This document shows, piece by piece, positions 16,737 through 26,851 of a stretch of 38,659 bases of DNA. Position numbers and translations under genes: made by a program. Numbering within the stretch: the first letter of the stretch is position 1; each line of letters starts with the position of its first letter. The notes under the pieces are model-generated. The model saw nothing but the letters and a program-made list of their open reading frames with translations. It did no database searches and was not told the origin of the DNA. Origin of the DNA: Planctomycetota bacterium (GTDB lineage Bacteria > Planctomycetota > Phycisphaerae > Phycisphaerales > SM1A02); assembly GCA_016873255.1 (NCBI GenBank), contig VGXR01000024.1, positions 1-38,659 of the forward strand. Reading direction: 5' to 3'.

Positions 16737-18851
16737 ATGGCCATTGACCTCAGCAAGGTTCGCAACATCGGCATCTGCGCCCACATCGACGCCGGCAAGA
16801 CCACCGTCACCGAGCGCATCCTCTTCTACACCGGCAAGATCCACAAGGTCGGCGAGGTGCACGAGGGCACGGCCACCATGGACAGCCTGCAGGAAGAGCA
16901 GGAGCGCGGCATCACCATCCAGTCGGCCGCGACCACCTGCCCGTGGGAGTTCGCGGGCACCGAGTACAAGGTGAACCTGATCGACACCCCGGGCCACGTG
17001 GACTTCACCATCGAGGTGGAGCGCTCGCTGCGCGTCCTCGACGGCGCCGTGGCCGTGTTCGACGGCAAGGAAGGCGTGGAGGCGCAGTCCGAGACGGTGT
17101 GGCGCCAGGCCGACCGCTACGGCGTGCCCCGCCTCTGCCTCATCAACAAGATGGACAAGCTCGGCGCCGACTTCGACTACAGCTTCAAGTCGATCCGCGC
17201 GCGCCTCGGCGCCAACGCCGTGGCCATCCAGATCCCGATCGGCTTCGGCAACGACTTCAAGGGCATCATCGACCTGATGGACATGAAGGCCCTCTACTGG
17301 ACCGCCGAGGACCAGGGCCAGAACATCCGCGAGGAGGAGATCCCCGCCGACCTCAAGGACACCGCCGAGATCTGGCGCGCCGAGATGGTCGAGAAGATCG
17401 CCGAGCTCGATGACTCGCTGATGGAGAAGTTCCTCACCGACCCGGCCACCATCACGGTGCCGGAGCTCAAGGCGTCGCTGCGCAAGAGCGTCTGCGCGCT
17501 GAAGGTGTTCCCGGTGCTCTGCGGCTCCGCGCTCAAGTACGTCGGCATCCAGCGCGTCCTCGACAGCGTCGTCCAGTACCTGCCCAACCCGACCGAGTGC
17601 CCGGACGTGGAGGGCGTCGACCCGCGCGACACCTCCATCAAGATGTCCCGGCCGCACACCGAGACGGCGCCGTTCAGCGCGCTGGTCTTCAAGGTGGTGG
17701 CCGACGTCGCCGGCACGCTCACCTACATCCGCGTCTACTCGGGCAAGCTCGAGAAGGGCATGCGCGTCCTCAACCCCGGCAACGGCAAGCGCGAGAACGT
17801 GTCCCGCCTCTACGAGATGCACGCGCAGAACCGCTCGGCGCTCGACTCGACCGGCCCCGGCCAGATCGTGACCGTCGTCGGCCTCAAGGACTCGTTCACC
17901 GGCGACACGCTGTGCGACCCGGAGAACCCGATCATCCTCGAGCGCATGACCTTCCCCGAGCCCGTGATCAGCATGTCGATCGAGCCGCAGACGGCCGACG
18001 ACAAGAAGAAGCTCGGCGAGGCGCTCACCACCATCCGCCGCGAGGACCCGTCGTTCCGCTCCAACTACAACGACGAGACCGGCGAGACGATCATCAGCGG
18101 CATGGGCGAGCTGCACCTGGAGATCATCAAGAACAAGCTCGTGCGCGACATGAAGATCGGCGTCAACGTCGGCAAGCCGCGCGTCAGCTACCGCGAGACG
18201 ATCACCGGCAGCGCCAAGGACGTCCGCGGCCTGTTCAAGAAGCAGTCCGGTGGCCGCGGCCAGTACGGCGATGCCGTCGTCACCATCATGCCCATCACCC
18301 CCGAGGAGGCCGCCGCCGAGGAGCTGGAGATGGAGAACGGCATCGTCTTCGAGGACAAGGTCCAGGGCGGCTCCATCCCGCGCGAGTTCATCCCGAGCGT
18401 CGAGTACGGCATCCGCCAGGCGGCCGCGAGCGGCGTCATCGGCGGCTACCCGGTCATCAACTGCCGCGTGCAGCTGGTGTTCGGCTCGTACCACGACGTC
18501 GACTCCAACCAGATCGCCTTCGAGCAGGCCGGCGCGCTGGCCTTCCGCGAGGCGTTCACCAAGGCGGGCCCGGCGCTGCTGGAGCCCATCATGAAGGTGG
18601 TCATCACCACGCCGGACGAGTTCTTCGGCAACGTGTCGGGCGACGTGGCCAGCCGCCGCGGGCAGATCATCGACAGCGAGATGCGCGGCAACACCCGCCA
18701 GATCACCGCCGAGGTGCCCCTGAGCGAGCTGTTCGGCTACACGACCTCGCTGCGCTCGATGACGCAGGGCCGCGCGGCCGCCAGCATGGAGCCGCTCACC
18801 TACCGCCAGATGCCGGAGCGCCTGAAGCAGGAAGTGCTGGCCAAGCAGTGA
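16737..18851 (+). CDS. fusA: Translation elongation factor G
   Basis: The 704-residue protein has every EF-G hallmark: P-loop AHIDAGKTT, switch [11 protein letters not shown], the guanine-specificity motif [19 protein letters not shown] in switch I, the domain II barrel, and domains III-V with GMGELHLEI and GRGQYGDAV. It drives tRNA-mRNA translocation on the ribosome with GTP hydrolysis and acts with ribosome recycling factor. The gene stands alone rather than in a ribosomal protein operon: its own promoter lies upstream and a terminator lies about 50 nt downstream. Genomes of this group may hold more than one EF-G; this one looks fully functional. Confidence 0.97.
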   Translation: MAIDLSKVRNIGICAHIDAGKTTVTERILFYTGKIHKVGEVHEGTATMDSLQEEQERGITIQSAATTCPWEFAGTEYKVNLIDTPGHVDFTIEVERSLRVLDGAVAVFDGKEGVEAQSETVWRQADRYGVPRLCLINKMDKLGADFDYSFKSIRARLGANAVAIQIPIGFGNDFKGIIDLMDMKALYWTAEDQGQNIREEEIPADLKDTAEIWRAEMVEKIAELDDSLMEKFLTDPATITVPELKASLRKSVCALKVFPVLCGSALKYVGIQRVLDSVVQYLPNPTECPDVEGVDPRDTSIKMSRPHTETAPFSALVFKVVADVAGTLTYIRVYSGKLEKGMRVLNPGNGKRENVSRLYEMHAQNRSALDSTGPGQIVTVVGLKDSFTGDTLCDPENPIILERMTFPEPVISMSIEPQTADDKKKLGEALTTIRREDPSFRSNYNDETGETIISGMGELHLEIIKNKLVRDMKIGVNVGKPRVSYRETITGSAKDVRGLFKKQSGGRGQYGDAVVTIMPITPEEAAAEELEMENGIVFEDKVQGGSIPREFIPSVEYGIRQAAASGVIGGYPVINCRVQLVFGSYHDVDSNQIAFEQAGALAFREAFTKAGPALLEPIMKVVITTPDEFFGNVSGDVASRRGQIIDSEMRGNTRQITAEVPLSELFGYTTSLRSMTQGRAAASMEPLTYRQMPERLKQEVLAKQ

Positions 18852-18898
18852 CCGCGGGCCCGCGACGGGCCCCGCGTCCAGCCCATCCGTGAACCTCC

Positions 18899-18934
18899 CG
18901 AAGGTCCCGCCGAAGCGCGGGACCTTCGTGCTTT
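18899..18934 (+). terminator. Rho-independent-type terminator after fusA
   Basis: CGAAGGTCCCGC (18899-18910) and GCGGGACCTTCG (18917-18928) form a perfect 12-bp stem with a 6-nt loop, followed by TGCTTT, a weak T-tract. It starts 48 nt after the fusA stop. The rest of the 18852-19051 gap shows nothing further. Confidence 0.8.
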
Positions 18935-19039
18935 CGCGCGCGTCACCCGCCGCGATGCCCGCATGCGCACCGCACGTGCCGCCCCGCACCGGCAGCCGGG
19001 CGCGCGCCGCGCCGCCATCGGCGCACGCGTCCCGTCAAG

Positions 19040-19045
19040 TACCCT
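19040..19045 (+). promoter_or_regulatory. Possible -10 box of the phosphatase gene
   Basis: TACCCT ends 6 nt before the ATG at 19052, with no Shine-Dalgarno sequence. It repeats the pattern seen at the RNase HII-like gene. Confidence 0.3.
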
Positions 19046-19051
19046 GCGTGC

Positions 19052-20626
19052 ATGGTCGAGGCCACGGACGGGACCCTCTTCAAGGCCGAGTACGAGCGGG
19101 AGCTGGAGACCTGGCTCCGGCGGCGCTTCGGGTGGCTGCTCGGCGCGATCCTCGGGTGGGAAGTGCTGTCGCTCCTCCTCGCCGTGGCGATGGCGCTCCT
19201 CTACCGGGTGTCGGCGAGGGCCGATCTCTCCGAGGTCGCCGAGGAGGACCCGGAGGCCGCGGCACAGCTCGACACGCTCCGCGAGGCGGGCCCCGAGTAC
19301 CTCACGCTGACGATGCTCGGCACGATCCTGGCGCTGGCGATCGCCGCGCGCGCGTTCGTGTCGGTGCGGCGCCGCCTGGAGACGCGCGAGCAGACGCTGC
19401 AGGCCACCAACTGGCTGATCCTCCAGATCGGCGCCGTCACCTTCGGCACCGACCTCGCCATGCGCCTCCTCTGGCCCGTGCGCGCGAACGAGCTCGGCAC
19501 CGCCGGCCTGCCCACGATCCTCTTCCTGCACCTCGTGCCGAGCCTGATCCTGCCGTGGACGCCGCGCGAGAGCATGCGTCCGATGTACCCGCTCGCCTCG
19601 ATGCTGATGCTCGAGCTCGTGGTCCTCAAGATCACGGGGATGGTGGGGTCGGCGGACATCGTGCGCACCCTGCTCCTGGCGCCGATCGCGCTGGCGCCGG
19701 GCCTTGCCGTCAGCTGGTACCGCATGCGCGTGCACCGCCGCCGCTTCGACCGGCAGATGGTGACCAAGGGCTTCTTCGCCATGCGCCGCGAGCTGTCGCA
19801 GGCCAAGGCGGTGCAGATGGCGCTCTTCCCCAGGCCGGTGCGCGAGGGCGGCCACGACTTCGACTTCGCGTACTCGCCGGCCAACGAGGTGGGCGGCGAC
19901 TTCATCCACGCAAGCCTCGACGAGAAGGGCCGGCTCGACGTGGTGCTGATGGACGTCACCGGCCACGGCCTGGCGAGCGCGCTCACCGTGGCGCGGCTCT
20001 CCGGCGAGGTGGAGCGGCTGCTCGCCGAGGACCCGGACATGACCCCGGGCACCGTGCTGCGCTCCCTGAACCGCTACGTGGCGCTCACCCTCTCCAAGCA
20101 CAGCGTGTACCTGACCGCCATCTCCGTGCAGGTGGACCCGGTGCACGGCACCGTGCGCTACGTCAATGCGGGCCACCCGCCCGCATGGGTGCGCCGCGGC
20201 GACGGGCGCGTGGAGCGCTTCGACTCGACCACGTTCCTGCTCGGCGCGGTGCCCGACGCGGACTTCGACGCCGACGAGACGGAGATCGTCCTCGGCCCCG
20301 ACGACGTGCTGGTGCTCGTGACCGACGGCGTCCACGAGGCACCCGACCGCACGGGACGGCAGTTCGGCATCGAGCGCATCGCGGAGTTCCTGGCGCGCCC
20401 GCTCCCGCGGGACGGCGTCTCGCGCGCGCTCACCCATGCCGTCGAGCAGTGGCGCGGCAAGGTGGGCGACGACGACGTCCTGGTGGCGACCATCCGCACG
20501 CCCGCGGCCACGCCGCCGCTGCCGCGCACCGCAAGCCACGCCGAGGACATCGAGCGCGGCATCTCGATGGGCCTGGCCGCGACCCCGCCGGAGGAGCCGG
20601 CACCCGCCGCCGGCGCGCCCGCGTGA
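19052..20626 (+). CDS. Membrane-anchored PP2C/SpoIIE-type serine phosphatase
   Basis: The 524-residue protein has several N-terminal membrane segments between about residues 28 and 230 (for example LLGAILGWEVLSLLLAVAMA). A short coiled stretch follows, then a cytoplasmic SpoIIE/RsbU-type PP2C domain from about residue 250. Its metal-binding acids are visible in NEVGGDF, DVTGHG, NAGHPP and VTDGVHEA, ending with a GDDDVLVATI strand. Such enzymes dephosphorylate anti-anti-sigma factors in partner-switching cascades; no partner (STAS protein or anti-sigma kinase) is encoded nearby, so the target is unknown. The membrane part has no recognisable ligand domain. Its stop overlaps the GTG start of ribD by 3 nt. 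Confidence 0.88.
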   Translation: MVEATDGTLFKAEYERELETWLRRRFGWLLGAILGWEVLSLLLAVAMALLYRVSARADLSEVAEEDPEAAAQLDTLREAGPEYLTLTMLGTILALAIAARAFVSVRRRLETREQTLQATNWLILQIGAVTFGTDLAMRLLWPVRANELGTAGLPTILFLHLVPSLILPWTPRESMRPMYPLASMLMLELVVLKITGMVGSADIVRTLLLAPIALAPGLAVSWYRMRVHRRRFDRQMVTKGFFAMRRELSQAKAVQMALFPRPVREGGHDFDFAYSPANEVGGDFIHASLDEKGRLDVVLMDVTGHGLASALTVARLSGEVERLLAEDPDMTPGTVLRSLNRYVALTLSKHSVYLTAISVQVDPVHGTVRYVNAGHPPAWVRRGDGRVERFDSTTFLLGAVPDADFDADETEIVLGPDDVLVLVTDGVHEAPDRTGRQFGIERIAEFLARPLPRDGVSRALTHAVEQWRGKVGDDDVLVATIRTPAATPPLPRTASHAEDIERGISMGLAATPPEEPAPAAGAPA

Positions 20627-21711
20627 CCGACCAGAGCGCCGAGGCCCTGCTCCCGTGGATGCGCCGCGCCGCGCGCATCGCCTGGCGCGGGCACGGCGGT
20701 GCCGAACCCAACCCGATGGTGGGATGCGTCGTGCTCGATGCGCAGGGTTCGTTCGTCTCCGAGGGCTACCACCGCCGGTGCGGCGGGCCGCACGCCGAGG
20801 TCGAGGCGCTCGCACGCGCGGGCGCGCGGGCGCGCGGCGGGACCGCGCTCGTCACGCTCGAGCCCTGCAACCACCACGGGCGCACCGGTCCATGCAGCCA
20901 GGCGCTGCTTCGGGCGGGCGTTGCGCGCGTGGCCTATGCCTGCGGCGATCCCAACCCGGCGGCCGCGGGCGGCGCGGCGGCGCTGCGCGCGGCGGGCGTC
21001 GACGTGATCCAACTGCCCTGTCCCGAGGCCCACGACGTCACCGAGCCGTTCCTGCGCCGCGTGCGGACGGGCCGCCCGTGGACCATCGTGAAGTATGCGC
21101 AGTCGTCGGACCTGCGGATCGCGGGGCGACCCGGCGACCCGCGCTGGATCAGCTCCCCCGCAAGCCGCGCCATGGTCCACCGCGAACGCGGGCGCGTCGA
21201 CGCGGTGCTCACCGGCATGGGCACGGTGCTCGCGGACGATCCGCTGCTCACGGTCCGCGGCGTGGGTGCGAGGCGGCAGCCGATGCGCGCTGTGTGGGAC
21301 CCGGACCTCTCGATCGACGACGACCGGGCGCTGGTGCGCACCGCGAGCGAGCACCGCACGGTGGTCGGCTGCACGCCGGCCGCGTGCGCCGCGAACCCCG
21401 GACGCGCGGACGCGCTGCGCGCCCGCGGCGTGCGCGTGGCGCCGTGCGACGGCGTGGCTGCGTTCCTGCGCGCCCTCGCCGGGCTCGGGTGCTCGACCGT
21501 GCTCGTGGAAGCGGGCCCCCGCCTCATGCGGCGGCTTGACGACGAGCGCCTGATCGACGACCTCTGGGTCTTCACCGCACCCCACGCGATCGGCGATGCC
21601 GGCCCCCGGACCCTGGCGCCGTTCGATGCAGCGCGGCTCGCGGGGCTCCGGCGCCTGTGGACCGGCCACCGGGGCGGCGACCGAGCGGACATCTACCGCA
21701 TGCCGGTGTAG
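20623..21711 (+). CDS. ribD: Bifunctional riboflavin biosynthesis protein RibD
   Basis: The 362-residue protein joins a zinc-dependent pyrimidine deaminase to a reductase. In the deaminase the zinc ligands are His57 in PHAEVEAL (with catalytic Glu59) and Cys82 and Cys91 in PCNHHGRTGPC; the start motif NPMVGCVV is typical. The reductase half carries GRPWTIVKYAQS, WISSPASRAMVH and the TGMGTVLADDPLLTVR signature. It carries out two consecutive steps from the GTP-derived pyrimidine toward riboflavin. The GTG start at 20623 overlaps the upstream stop (GTGA), which indicates coupling to the phosphatase gene, with no obvious functional link. No other rib genes are in the window. The 3' end overlaps the convergent gene by 19 nt. 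Confidence 0.94.
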   Translation: MTDQSAEALLPWMRRAARIAWRGHGGAEPNPMVGCVVLDAQGSFVSEGYHRRCGGPHAEVEALARAGARARGGTALVTLEPCNHHGRTGPCSQALLRAGVARVAYACGDPNPAAAGGAAALRAAGVDVIQLPCPEAHDVTEPFLRRVRTGRPWTIVKYAQSSDLRIAGRPGDPRWISSPASRAMVHRERGRVDAVLTGMGTVLADDPLLTVRGVGARRQPMRAVWDPDLSIDDDRALVRTASEHRTVVGCTPAACAANPGRADALRARGVRVAPCDGVAAFLRALAGLGCSTVLVEAGPRLMRRLDDERLIDDLWVFTAPHAIGDAGPRTLAPFDAARLAGLRRLWTGHRGGDRADIYRMPV

Positions 21712-23066
21712 GCCGCCGCGTCGGTCGCCACGTCGAACCCCGCGGGGAACACCCGCAGCACGCCCTCGCCGCCGTCGAGGGCCCACTGCCCGCCGGGCTC
21801 GTGCGCCACGCGGACGCGCGCGAGCGTGCTGCCGTCGGCAGCGAGCAGCGCGTACTCCCCCAGCACAAGCGCCTCCGGCATGCGCTGGAACGCCACCGCC
21901 GGGGCGCGGGCCTCGCAGAGCTGCGCGAGGAGGCGACGCACGCGCTCGCCGTCGGCCGCCACGCGCGCGCCGCCCGCGTCGGCGGTCCATGCATCGAGCG
22001 AGCGCTCCAGCGCGAACGCCCCGGCGCTGCCCGGGCCCTCGGCCGGTGTCCAGCGGATCCCGCGCACGTCGGCCGGAACCGCGTCGCTGCCGCGCGGATC
22101 GACGAAGAACGCAGGCGGCGGGAACATCGCGGCGAGCGCCTTGGGCCCAAGCTGCACCACCACCGGGCGGCCGCCCACGCGCGCGAAGCGCTCCGGCGCA
22201 CCCTCGGCGACCGGGATGCCGACGTCCACGAGGCCGGCCGGTGCATCGCCCGGGGCCGCGCCAGCGCGCCCGAGCACGACGCCGCGCTCCGGCTGCGAAA
22301 GCCCGAACGCCGCCAGGTCGTCGGGGCGATCGGCCGCGAAGGCGTCGGCCTCGGCGCGCGCGAGCGCCTCGAGGTACCCGCGCACCGCGTCCGCGTCGGC
22401 CCGGGACGCGACCGGCTCCAGGAGCGACCACTTCCCCGCCGCGCGCTGCAGCACGAGCCGCTGCCCGGGTGCCGCGCCGTAGCGCACCTCGATTCGCGCG
22501 ATGTCGGCGCCGCCCGGCTCGTGCAGGCGCCGCAGCCGCCACTGGCGCGGGTCGCCCTCCGCCGCCAGCGCATGGAGCGACGCATCGACGCTCGCGGCCT
22601 CGGCGCGCCCGGAAACGCGTGCCCATGCGCGCCCGGCCACGGTCCGGCGCCCGAGCTCGATGGACCGCTCGCCGCCGGGCCACGCAAGCCGCAGCACGCA
22701 CGCCGGAGGGTCGAGCCCGAGCGCGGTGCGTGCGGCCGGGTCGATCGACGCAGGGTCCACCGCACGCGAAGACGTGAGCGCGGCGGCGACGTCGATCACC
22801 TCGCGCACGGAGGCAGGATCCGCCGGATGCGCGAAGGGCTCGACCTGCTCCCAGCCCGAGGCGGTGCGCACGAAGACTGTCTCGGTCGCGTCGCGCGGGC
22901 GGACCTCCACGCGATCCACGCGCTCGAGGGGGATCTCGTCGACGGCGAAGAGCGGCGCCGTGGTGCGCGCTCCGCCTCGCGAGGAGGAGGGCGAACGCAG
23001 GGCAAGCCACGCACCGACCGTGACGGCGCACAGCAGCCCGAGGATGATGAGCGTGCGGTTGGTCAC
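21693..23066 (-). CDS. DUF4340-type protein of a Gld-like ABC cluster
   Basis: The 457-residue product has one N-terminal membrane anchor (TLIILGLLCAVTVGAWLAL). It then has repeated modules of the DUF4340 type, which read VDRVEVRPRD, then GWEQVEPF, SIELGRRTVAG and WSLLEPV. The bulk would lie outside the cytoplasmic membrane. Proteins of this type commonly follow GldA/F/G-like ABC genes, as here. The start is GTG at 23066, which overlaps the stop of the upstream permease gene by 4 nt (GTGA), so it is the last gene of a three-gene operon. The biochemical function is unknown. Confidence 0.8.
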   Translation of the reverse strand: MTNRTLIILGLLCAVTVGAWLALRSPSSSRGGARTTAPLFAVDEIPLERVDRVEVRPRDATETVFVRTASGWEQVEPFAHPADPASVREVIDVAAALTSSRAVDPASIDPAARTALGLDPPACVLRLAWPGGERSIELGRRTVAGRAWARVSGRAEAASVDASLHALAAEGDPRQWRLRRLHEPGGADIARIEVRYGAAPGQRLVLQRAAGKWSLLEPVASRADADAVRGYLEALARAEADAFAADRPDDLAAFGLSQPERGVVLGRAGAAPGDAPAGLVDVGIPVAEGAPERFARVGGRPVVVQLGPKALAAMFPPPAFFVDPRGSDAVPADVRGIRWTPAEGPGSAGAFALERSLDAWTADAGGARVAADGERVRRLLAQLCEARAPAVAFQRMPEALVLGEYALLAADGSTLARVRVAHEPGGQWALDGGEGVLRVFPAGFDVATDAAAYTGMR

Positions 23067-25810
23067 GTCCGCAGCCTCCTCCGCCCCACGACCACCGCGC
23101 CGGCCGCCGCCACGAGCGCAGGAACCAGCACGGCCTCGGCGATGCCGACGGAAAGCACCGCGCCGCGCGCAAGCCGCGGAAGCCGCGCCACCTCGCGCCC
23201 AGCGCCGCCGCCGGCAAGGTCCTCGCGGCCCGCGAGCCACGCCGCGGCGGCCACCAGCAGCTCGCGATTGCCCGGGTTGCGCAGCGCGACGCGCCCGCCG
23301 CCGAGCGGATCGGCGGCGTCCGCCACGGAGGTCGACATCCAGCCGGATGACCCCACCATCACCGTGCGCGCCGGGCGCCCGCCGTCCGAGGCCGACGTCT
23401 CCGACGAAAGCACCACCGGCACCGGCACGGCCACGCGCTTCGACGCGGGCGCCGAGAGCCGCGCACGAACATCTCGCCGCCAGTCGTCCTCCACCCACCG
23501 GTCGGCCGACGGCTCCACCACGGCCACCGCCTCGGTGCCGCCGGCGGTCGATGCAAGCGGCACCGGTCGGTCGAGCAGCACGCGCTGGCCATCGATGGCG
23601 CGACCGATCGCCGTCGACGCCTCTCCGCCGAGGAGCACCTGCGCGGTGCGGGTCTCCGCGCGCTCGGGGCCGACGGGAACCACCTCGAGGATGGTCCGCC
23701 CCGTCTCGGCACGCAGCCCGCGCGAGGAGAGCACTTCCGCCCACGGGTCCTGCTGCCCGAGGAGCGGGAGGAGGCTTGGCCCCACGGAGAGGAGCACCGG
23801 CTGCCCCTGCGCCACCAGCCGGCGCGCCGCCGACAGGAGCTCGCGCTCGCGGGGCGATTCGTCGGTCACGTCGCGGTCGGCAGGCGGGACCACGATCCAC
23901 ACCGTCGCGCGCCCGCCGGCAGCCGCCGGCTGCGCACCGTCGCCCGGCACCCACTCGCGCACCTCGAAGCGCGCGCTGCGCAGCGCGTCGGCCGCGGCCG
24001 CCAGGTCGCGGCGATCGGGAGAGGGGCGGAGCAACCCCGGCGGGCCGGAGTGCACGAACACGGCAAGCGGCGGAACGCCCGACACGAGCGCGCGCATCGC
24101 CGAGGCGATGGCCTGCTCGCCGCGGAACCGGCGGTCGAAGGCAATGGCGCCGCCGGCGCTTCCGGACACGAGCTGCCACCCCGGCACCGTGGCCACGCCA
24201 GGTGGCCCGATGACGACGGCGCAGTCCCCTGCCGCGAGCGCCGCACCCACCTCGGCGCCGTGCAGCCTCGGGAGGCGGTCGAGCGCATCCTGCGCGCGGC
24301 GGAGGTCCTGGGCCAGCGCAGCCATCTCGGCAGGCGCGGATGAAAGCCACGCCCTGAGCGCGCCGCCGGCATCGCCCCGCGCGGCGCGCTCGGAGAGCGT
24401 TCGCGATGCCGCCAGCAGTTCCTCGCCCCAGTGCTTGAGGTTGGCGGAGACCGCCGCGGCGGCCCGGGCCTCGGCGGGGAAGGGGCGCGCATCGCTGGCG
24501 GCGCGCAGCTCGGCAATGGAACGGTCGAAGGCCGGCTTCTGCGCGGCAAGCTGCAGGAATGCCGCGCGCAGCGCATCGAGGTCCTGCCTGCTCGGGTCGT
24601 CGGCCGGGAGCGCGGCCACCAGGTCCGCGAGGCTCGGCGCCTGCACGGAACCGAAGCGGGCCACGCGCGCGAAGGCCTCCAGCCCGCCGCGCAGCGCCGC
24701 GCCGTGCGCCGCGAGCGCGGCGGCATCGCGCGACTGCACCGCGTCGAGCACCGCCTCGTAGCGCGCGGCATCGGCGGGATCGGCGGGGTCGACGCGCATC
24801 GCGCCGATGCGCGCGCCGGCCGGCGCCGATTCGGCGAGCCGCGCGAGCACCTCGTCCACCTGCCGCGCGACGCCCGCGTCCGGCGATGCCAGCACCAGCG
24901 CAACGGTCCACTCGCCCGAGAGCCCGCCCACCAGCGCGCGCGTCGGCTCGGCAAGCGTGTAGGCGCGCGTCTTGGTCATGTCGGCGGAACGCCGCAGGCG
25001 CGGCAGGTCGGCGAGCGCCACGAACGCCGCGGCCGCGGCGGCCGCCAGCGCAAGCCCCGCCCCCACGCGCCGTCGCGACGCGATGCGGCCCGGCAGCGAG
25101 GGCCGCGCCGCGGCCACGGTGGCAGAGAGCAGGAACCACCCGCAGGTGGCGGCGAAGAACGCCGCGTTGCCGCTGTCGAGGAGCCCGAGCAGGAAGTCAT
25201 CGAGCCGGCGCAGCGGATCGACCGCGAACGCCACGAACGCCATCGATCCCGGCAGCACGCCGGGCGCGCTGCGCGCGAGCGCGATCCACGTGAGCCAGAC
25301 GAACACGGTCACCAGGTAGGCCGCCACCTGGTTGCCCACGAGCGCCGAGAAGAGGATGCCGGACGCCAGGTACGCGCCGCCCGCAAGCACCAGGCCCAGC
25401 ACCCCGGTGGCCGCCTCGAGGTAGTCGGGGCGCGCGAACCACTCGAGCGCGGCGAGCTGCGCGGCCACCGGGAGGGCGACCGTCACGGCAAGGAGCGCAA
25501 GCAGCGCCGCGAACTTGCCGAGGACGATGGCCGCGGTGCCTGCGGGCGACGCCGCGAGCGATGCCCACGTGCCGCTGCGCAGCTCCTCGACGATCGACCG
25601 CATCGAGAGCGCGGGCGCCACCAGCATCACCGCCCACCCGAGCGCGATGAACGTGCCCCGAAGCGTGGCCGGCGCCCCGCTGCGGAAGACGGCCACCGCG
25701 AACACCGTGCCGGCGAGCGCCGCGAACGCGGCCATCACGCTCCAGCCGAGCGCCGAGCCCAGCTGGATGCGCCACTCGCGGCGCGCGACGGCCAGCGCGC
25801 CCGCCATCAT
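23063..25810 (-). CDS. Fused ABC-2 permease and GldG-like auxiliary protein
   Basis: The 915-residue protein fuses two parts that are often separate. Residues 1 to about 260 are an ABC-2-type permease with six hydrophobic segments and the EELRSGTWASLAASP motif typical of GldF-like permeases. After another membrane helix (about residue 265-285), a long extracytoplasmic GldG-like domain follows, beginning with TKTRAYTLAEPTRALVGGL. It runs to a final membrane helix at the C-terminus (about 885-910). The start is ATG at 25810, overlapping the ATPase stop by 4 nt (ATGA). In Bacteroidetes GldFG takes part in gliding and secretion; in other phyla the role is unknown. The transported substrate cannot be predicted. 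Confidence 0.85.
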   Translation of the reverse strand: MMAGALAVARREWRIQLGSALGWSVMAAFAALAGTVFAVAVFRSGAPATLRGTFIALGWAVMLVAPALSMRSIVEELRSGTWASLAASPAGTAAIVLGKFAALLALLAVTVALPVAAQLAALEWFARPDYLEAATGVLGLVLAGGAYLASGILFSALVGNQVAAYLVTVFVWLTWIALARSAPGVLPGSMAFVAFAVDPLRRLDDFLLGLLDSGNAAFFAATCGWFLLSATVAAARPSLPGRIASRRRVGAGLALAAAAAAAFVALADLPRLRRSADMTKTRAYTLAEPTRALVGGLSGEWTVALVLASPDAGVARQVDEVLARLAESAPAGARIGAMRVDPADPADAARYEAVLDAVQSRDAAALAAHGAALRGGLEAFARVARFGSVQAPSLADLVAALPADDPSRQDLDALRAAFLQLAAQKPAFDRSIAELRAASDARPFPAEARAAAAVSANLKHWGEELLAASRTLSERAARGDAGGALRAWLSSAPAEMAALAQDLRRAQDALDRLPRLHGAEVGAALAAGDCAVVIGPPGVATVPGWQLVSGSAGGAIAFDRRFRGEQAIASAMRALVSGVPPLAVFVHSGPPGLLRPSPDRRDLAAAADALRSARFEVREWVPGDGAQPAAAGGRATVWIVVPPADRDVTDESPRERELLSAARRLVAQGQPVLLSVGPSLLPLLGQQDPWAEVLSSRGLRAETGRTILEVVPVGPERAETRTAQVLLGGEASTAIGRAIDGQRVLLDRPVPLASTAGGTEAVAVVEPSADRWVEDDWRRDVRARLSAPASKRVAVPVPVVLSSETSASDGGRPARTVMVGSSGWMSTSVADAADPLGGGRVALRNPGNRELLVAAAAWLAGREDLAGGGAGREVARLPRLARGAVLSVGIAEAVLVPALVAAAGAVVVGRRRLRT

Positions 25811-26754
25811 GGTGCCACCCCGCGCCGCGCGCGGACGATGCTCAGGAACGCGCCCTCGAGCGACGGTTCCTCGATGCGCACGCTGCGCGCGGGCGTGCCC
25901 GCGGCCACCAGCGCGCGCCCGGCCTCGGCGGCCGCCGCCGAGGCGTCGGCGCCGGGCGACAGCGAGAGCGCGCACTGCGTCCAGATGCCGTCGCGGCCCG
26001 AGTTGGATGCAAGGGCGACGCCGGGGATGCGCGCGAGCACCGCGGCCGGGTCGCCGGGGGCCTCCACCACCACGCGATGCACGCCGGCACCCAGTGCCCG
26101 CAGCTCCGCCATCGTGCCGTCGGCCACCACCCGGCCGCGGTCGATCAGCACGGCCCGGTCGCAGCTTGCCTCCACCTCGGCAAGCACGTGGCTCGAGAGA
26201 AGCACGGTGCACTCGCCGCCGAGGTCTCGGACCAGCGCGCGGAACTCCATCACCTGCTCGGGGTCGAGGCCCGAGGTGGGTTCGTCGAGCACCAGCACGC
26301 GCGGCGCGTGCACGATCGCCGCGGCCATCCCCGCGCGCTGCCGGTAGCCCTTGGAGAGCTGGCCGCACAGCCGGCGGCGCACGTCGAGCACCTGGCAGCG
26401 CGCAAGCGCGCGATCGACGGCCCCGGCGCGGGCGCGGCGCGGCACGCCGTAGAGCTCTGCCCGGAAGCGGACGAACTCCTCCACGGTGAGGTCCGGCTGC
26501 ACGGGGCTCTCCTCGGGGAGGTAGCCCACCGCGCGCCGCGCGTCGGCGGCATCGGCCTCCATCCGCATCCCGGCCACCGCCACGGCCCCCTCGTCGGGCG
26601 CCATCGCACCCACCACGATCCGGATGGTCGTGCTCTTGCCCGCGCCGTTGGGACCGAGGAAGCCGCACACGCTCCCGGCGGGCACGGCGAACGACACGCG
26701 ATCGACGGCGACGACGCGCCCGAACCGCTTGACGATGCCATCGGTCTCGATCAT
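25807..26754 (-). CDS. ABC transporter ATP-binding protein (GldA-like)
   Basis: The 315-residue ATPase has Walker A GPNGAGKST, Q-loop region GYLPEESPV, signature LSKGYRQR, Walker B VLVLDEPTSGLD and the switch histidine in LLSSHVLAEVE. The C-terminal extension of about 90 residues is of the kind seen in ABC-2 exporters. It would energise the fused permease encoded next, with which it shares a 4-nt overlap. The ATG at 26754 opens the operon; a TAGGAT box (complement of 26804-26809) lies about 50 nt upstream in the gap shared with the divergent PAS-GAF gene. The LSKGYRQR signature places it with the ABC-2/GldA/NatA type. Confidence 0.92.
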   Translation of the reverse strand: MIETDGIVKRFGRVVAVDRVSFAVPAGSVCGFLGPNGAGKSTTIRIVVGAMAPDEGAVAVAGMRMEADAADARRAVGYLPEESPVQPDLTVEEFVRFRAELYGVPRRARAGAVDRALARCQVLDVRRRLCGQLSKGYRQRAGMAAAIVHAPRVLVLDEPTSGLDPEQVMEFRALVRDLGGECTVLLSSHVLAEVEASCDRAVLIDRGRVVADGTMAELRALGAGVHRVVVEAPGDPAAVLARIPGVALASNSGRDGIWTQCALSLSPGADASAAAAEAGRALVAAGTPARSVRIEEPSLEGAFLSIVRARRGVAP

Positions 26755-26822
26755 GCGGGAAGGTCCGTGCGGCGCGGGGAAACCGCCGCCTTGCGGATTG
26801 CGAATCCTACCCGTGGCGCGGC

Positions 26823-26828
26823 TACACT
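26823..26828 (+). promoter_or_regulatory. Possible -10 box of the PAS-GAF-receiver gene
   Basis: TACACT lies 23 nt before the ATG at 26852 in the divergent gap with the ABC operon. No good Shine-Dalgarno sequence is seen in the leader. Confidence 0.35.
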
Positions 26829-26851
26829 CTTGCCGACGCACGGAACGCGCG

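Noticed and set aside
21693-26754. ABC cluster considered as a new defence or secretion system
   Set aside because: All three parts match a known ABC/GldFG/DUF4340 arrangement; no nuclease, toxin or defence-associated domain is present.
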